This document shows, piece by piece, positions 62,201-64,000 of a stretch of 64,000 nucleotides of DNA. Numbering within the stretch: the first letter of the stretch is position 1; each line of letters opens with the position of its first letter. A program made the position numbers and the translations under genes. This DNA comes from Limibacter armeniacum (GTDB lineage: Bacteria; Bacteroidota; Bacteroidia; Cytophagales; Flammeovirgaceae). The notes beneath the pieces are model-generated. The model saw only the letters and a list, made by a program, of their open reading frames with translations. It was not told where the DNA came from and did not search any database. The stretch is taken from the NCBI RefSeq assembly GCF_036880985.1, contig NZ_JBAJNO010000002.1, positions 124,001 through 188,000 of the forward strand, in the 5' to 3' direction.

Positions 62201-64000
62201 TTCACCTTAAACGCAATATTATCCCCTTCCAGCACTGGCAGGTTATCTAACTTAACCAGCTCATTCTGGAAACTGTCTTCAGCCGCAAAAGTCAGGGTCT
62301 GAAGTGTATCTAATATACCATTCCCTTTCTGTTGGATTACCAATACATCCACAGAGTCAGTCGTTACAGGCTTAGAGAATTGAACGGTTGCCGCTACATT
62401 TCCATCCAATGGCATCACCACAGACATTGGAGAAGAAAGCACAAAATCCTCTTCTGCATCAAAGACAAATACTCGCTTGCCATTGGCGTCTACCCTTTCC
62501 TCGTCTTCACCTCGGTACGAGATTTGGGGAGCCCATTCTACCTGATCTGCTTCCCCATTTTCAATGGATTGTACCCTAAAGTAGAGTTGCTCCCCTTTGG
62601 ACACCTTGATATTGTTGACATTGGTTGGTTCCAATACTTCACTGCTTCCGGCTCCCAACTGTGCATCCCATAGGCGCTTGCCGTTGTGCTCAATTGATAG
62701 TCTTACCCCATCCGCTGCCGGAGCAGGCTCAGAAGGAGGAATCAAGTGGGCAGGTGCCGTCACTTTTATCCTACCGTCATATGGAGCTCTCCATACCCTT
62801 ACAATATCATGCAAAGGGTTCTCATCAATTGCTTCTTCTTTTTCCTGTGGGTCAATCTCAAAGATATTTTGAGCAATTGCCCCTGCATTTGAAATTTCGT
62901 TGTAGGTACCTGCACTTTCTGTCATGAATGTGATCACTCCCGTCTCAAGGTCAATGGTATTGAAGTATGCGATACCATTATCAATGACATCTGGCAGACC
63001 ATCACCGTTTACATCTGTAAAATATGTAGAGGTGGTAGACTTTGTCTTGGATTTGCCATAGCCTACAAAAGCTCCTGCACCGCCATAACCAAGGTGTGCC
63101 TCAAAACCTTTCCTGCTTGTCTTGCTTTTTTCCTTGTAGAACCTACGCAACCCATTGATTGGAATAGGCGCACCGAATTCTTCACTGCCTTCCAGCTTAG
63201 AGATATTCGGGTAATACTCCGCTTTTCCATCCTTCACTGTTACCTTATCTGGCAATCCATCACCATTGATATCAAGCATATACACAAGTCCTTTTGACTC
63301 TGCTCTTGACTGACCATAAGAACCCCCAACGGAATTACTTTTGTTTGATCCAGTACCAATTCCTACGGTTACAGTCATGCCTAATCCGCTTTCAGAAGAA
63401 ACATTACCACTGAAGGCTGAAGACTGGTCGCCAAATCCCTTGTCTGGATCAGACAGTAACAAGCCTGCATGTATTTCCTTGTCCCCTGCTTTCCATTCTT
63501 CCTTCTCTGCAAACTTCAGTGTATAACTATCACCATCCTGAATCACATTGTTATAATACTCCAATGTATGGGCATAGAAAAGATTATTCTTGGCATCAAG
63601 CTCCTTAATTTCTTCCAAAAGACTTTTATGGAATGCTCCTTCCTTGTACTCCAGCTCATAGGCTCTTATCTGCTCACCAGCTAACGATACTTCTATACGT
63701 TTAAGTAGGTCTGCATCCGCTGAGACGAAACCATAGTTACCCCTAGTGGATACATCCTTCCTTGGCCATCCAGTAGACTGCAATTCCCTGTCCCTGACAA
63801 AGCGCACTTCGTATTTACCTTCTTCCTGATCAAATCCGGTATAGGTGATGTGGGACAGGTACAACTGCTCCGCATTTCTGCTCTCACCTGTATGTGATTT
63901 ATAAGTAGATTCTGCAGCGTAGTGATATCTTACAAAGTTGCCATTCAGGTCCCTGATTTCTCTCAGATACCAGCTTGCGATACCTTCTCTAGAACCGTCG
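56266..64000 (-). CDS. Giant TcB/SpvB-Rhs polymorphic toxin, N-terminus beyond the window
   Basis: The frame stays open to base 64000, so at least 2,577 residues are visible and the start lies to the right. From N to C: a SpvB/TcB-like region with at least six FG-GAP-type calcium loops (INGDGLPDK, VNGDGLPDV, MNGDRYPDI, LNGDGLVDK, IDGDGYPDF); an Rhs shell of YD repeats (about 59.6-57.5 kb); and the conserved core end YFHPDHLGNTSYITD, YYYGARYYDPR, DPDGRSP. These shells encapsulate the C-terminal domain. The tip after the core (about 56850 down to 56266) ends EGHHKKFVKDDPSQ...NHIKLHKEL, a GHH/HNH-endonuclease-like pattern, suggesting a DNA-cutting toxin. The tip is AT-rich compared with the body. 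Export route and target are unknown. Confidence 0.88.
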   Translation of the reverse strand, partial: DGSREGIASWYLREIRDLNGNFVRYHYAAESTYKSHTGESRNAEQLYLSHITYTGFDQEEGKYEVRFVRDRELQSTGWPRKDVSTRGNYGFVSADADLLKRIEVSLAGEQIRAYELEYKEGAFHKSLLEEIKELDAKNNLFYAHTLEYYNNVIQDGDSYTLKFAEKEEWKAGDKEIHAGLLLSDPDKGFGDQSSAFSGNVSSESGLGMTVTVGIGTGSNKSNSVGGSYGQSRAESKGLVYMLDINGDGLPDKVTVKDGKAEYYPNISKLEGSEEFGAPIPINGLRRFYKEKSKTSRKGFEAHLGYGGAGAFVGYGKSKTKSTTSTYFTDVNGDGLPDVIDNGIAYFNTIDLETGVITFMTESAGTYNEISNAGAIAQNIFEIDPQEKEEAIDENPLHDIVRVWRAPYDGRIKVTAPAHLIPPSEPAPAADGVRLSIEHNGKRLWDAQLGAGSSEVLEPTNVNNIKVSKGEQLYFRVQSIENGEADQVEWAPQISYRGEDEERVDANGKRVFVFDAEEDFVLSSPMSVVMPLDGNVAATVQFSKPVTTDSVDVLVIQQKGNGILDTLQTLTFAAEDSFQNELVKLDNLPVLEGDNIAFKVKSQTSIDWSAIVCEPSVDYLSLTNDTLNQNLQNGLFDLETKGIAEFSMYPNTLKVVAPYRPESNTTIIKPFAEVDTEGAGNLSLKDFNGTLYFSIKKLDSLIAKQELSVENGVVEEGNEVTVNLDGETDLYIEYHTDNERLAKRLQRTAFVIAQDTITAPVGLHTVYGEVEWDIIFGPLYRQWGQFVYNGNREKGEAPIDQSKLKFDEKLRQNNNPYTPGDYQTPEELEGNAYDPSKADFIMLYANGERHIWIGYDDLTYLDGKIMSSSRMGIDNIDPETAIVESGESQVIRGINKISETKTDSYTGGSSYVGIGGNVSYSDGETKVRADFMDMNGDRYPDIVTDKGVQYTLPTGQLESGFTSSISGTIDKSESTSKGAAVGGFPKVKPEPKSTNVKVVTSSSSDGKVSGSINGNYSEGDNKGDATWMDINGDGLPDKVNSNGTVRLNLGYRLSEPENWNLNKLSASESKSYGGGFGISKASGSESAAFAAGISLARSENKSTFAYTDLNGDGLVDKVRYDDGEVTTYFNTGVGFDKIHLIEGTSKINESESINASANVAFTFNITLWFTTIYINPNWNGSEGLHREQSRFSDIDGDGYPDFLKSKSAKNISVSKSTIGRTNLLKVVKRPLGAEISLEYEQEGSTFEMPNSQWVLSAVEMHDGHEGDGIDRMRTSYAYEGGKYDRRERDFYGFNKVETRIHDTAKEAAPVYKRLIQEFDNDNYYVRGLLKRELLEDAAGNPYVEKINEYKLKDIFTGNELADVSEVSGVQNVFPAIVANKQLFYEGEQQAGKSTETTYQYDNVGNVTVFTDKGDATDADDLKATIAYQVVPGLDRIGVPKSIEVTHQDEIVRFRESDIDPVTLDVNQIRMYASEDQVSVYDYTYDRYGNLKTVERPENEQGERLKLEYVYDQTVNTYVEKVSNSYGYQSEAAYDYRFGAVLSTTDLNKQKITYKLDDKGRITHITGPYEQKGGNATLSFTYNPDAEIPWALTNHFDPAHPKNDLVTTTFMDGLGRVIQTKKDGATFEGEGREDKEVMIVSGKQEFDAFGRVTKVWYPTVEDKTANGSGDIVFNPNVDDSAAPTVTEYDVMDRTLKITLPDNAISRMAYGFGTDREGVLQFMTKSTDAEGKVTEQFADIRGRNTAVKRMTEQGPVWTSFTYNAINEQVTATDALDFITVSTYDWLGRRTSRQHPDNGLTEYTYDEVGNMTALITANLREAGSEPVKYTYDRERLTDITYPEHPENNVHYTYGEAGANHNRAGRIVLQEDGSGAQEFFYGPLGEVVKNIRTVVVPIHGEQTYQTEWTYDTWNRMTSMVYPDGEEVTYTYNTGGLLQSMQGKKQNATYNYVTQLGYDRFEQRVFLSYGNGTKTTYSYEADRRRLDNLTAQTKAGRQFMNNSYTYDRMDNITMLENKVQVPGSELMGGSNIYEYKYDDLYRLTEATGSYEGSNEKHRYTLAMAYNKVGGIERKNQLHERTGGQGGSWVKQRKTTYDQSYTYGGSIAHAPIKIGNYTYEYDANGNQTGWDDELSGQRRNLLWDEENRIRAIFDNGAAQLYIYDAAGNRVIKGRSSGQKVFVNGKKKSGTSGIGNMTIYLNPYVVLKSGGYTKHYYIESQRITSKLGGGWDNNGKGPLKTAGNGKVNYGKKQTDMEGAIVRNLKFLGMDGTILTAGKSGKVPPGQIIGGESNTETFQYFYHPDHLGNTSYITDITGEVYQHLEYFAFGETFVEEHSNTHRTPYLFNGKELDAETGLYYYGARYYDPRTSIWLSVDPKAEKFAEWTPYNYSSNNPINLFDPDGRSPISVLAKMVVKQGIKAGIKSYAKNQIKRRLSKYMSKKMGKQFLKDLDEVLDILESEWWETAIELIPVAGDAYGATKFGKKVVKAYEKLQDLENKYVEKIYNALPASEKKKFKRNMRSNGVRDAQKDQASGVEGLGVKYEKNKNIEGHHKKFVKDDPSQMSDPRNIEFMDKENHIKLHKEL

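Noticed and set aside
1-64000. tRNA, rRNA, CRISPR array, insertion sequence or prophage
   Set aside because: No cloverleaf-like arms with anticodon loops, no rRNA-like segments, no transposase, integrase or capsid motifs were seen in any frame.

Overview
The window comes from a member of the Bacteroidota, most likely a free-living marine or aquatic polysaccharide degrader of the Cytophagia/Flammeovirgaceae type. The evidence is a SusD-family glycan-binding lipoprotein, lipobox enzymes, type IX secretion (T9SS) C-terminal sorting domains on three laminarinase-like enzymes, a beta-propeller/Y_Y_Y sensor fused to a LuxR-type DNA-binding domain, AT-rich intergenic DNA and few Shine-Dalgarno sequences. 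The genus is not asserted. No rRNA, tRNA, CRISPR array or transposase was recognised.

Layout. (1) 1-8763: end of a polysaccharide utilisation locus: SusD C-terminus, GH3, two GH29 alpha-L-fucosidases in overlapping frames, and a GH20 hexosaminidase. (2) 9063-11735: an SLC13-type anion transporter, an unannotated 50-residue acidic peptide gene, and about 1 kb of gene-free AT-rich DNA with one strong orphan hairpin. (3) 11809-17598: leucine operon leuC-leuD-leuA/cimA-leuB on the minus strand, with a divergent LysR regulator. (4) 18174-23969: a tight five-gene operon of unknown function (TPR protein, DUF1266 protein, two paralogous polytopic membrane proteins, small lipoprotein). This is the best candidate for an undescribed system. 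(5) 24279-29576: nitrite ammonification, nrfH-nrfA followed by a ResB-CcsA cytochrome c assembly fusion. (6) 30950-38839: a DesABCD-like hydroxamate siderophore operon (decarboxylase, N-monooxygenase, MFS exporter, acyltransferase, NIS synthetase) with a divergent AraC regulator. (7) 39006-48706: a laminarin locus made of a sensor-regulator, two GH16 enzymes and a GH64 enzyme, all three enzymes ending in a shared CBM6 plus T9SS tail. (8) 48760-55369: accessory genes, including an Imm11-like protein, GNAT, MetR-like LysR, rhodanese, Fic, a PP2C-like protein and a lipoprotein. (9) 55534-64000: a giant TcB/Rhs polymorphic toxin, incomplete at the right edge, with a C-terminal nuclease-like tip and a probable immunity gene.

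How the parts work together. The fucosidase/hexosaminidase locus would trim fucose- and HexNAc-containing glycans taken in by a SusCD pair. The laminarin locus would attack beta-1,3-glucan outside the cell with enzymes anchored through T9SS and held on substrate by CBM6 modules. NrfHA needs covalently attached haem, and the adjacent CcsBA fusion supplies that assembly function. The siderophore genes form a complete path from amino acid to diamine, N-hydroxydiamine, acylated hydroxamate and amide-linked product plus export, but no TonB receptor lies beside them. The Rhs protein has a GC-rich body and an AT-rich tip and downstream gene, the usual sign of an exchangeable toxin-immunity cassette.

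Functions are assigned from motifs and remembered family features, without database searches. Where a non-ATG codon would give a longer frame, the internal ATG that restores a normal signal peptide or family N-terminus was usually preferred.
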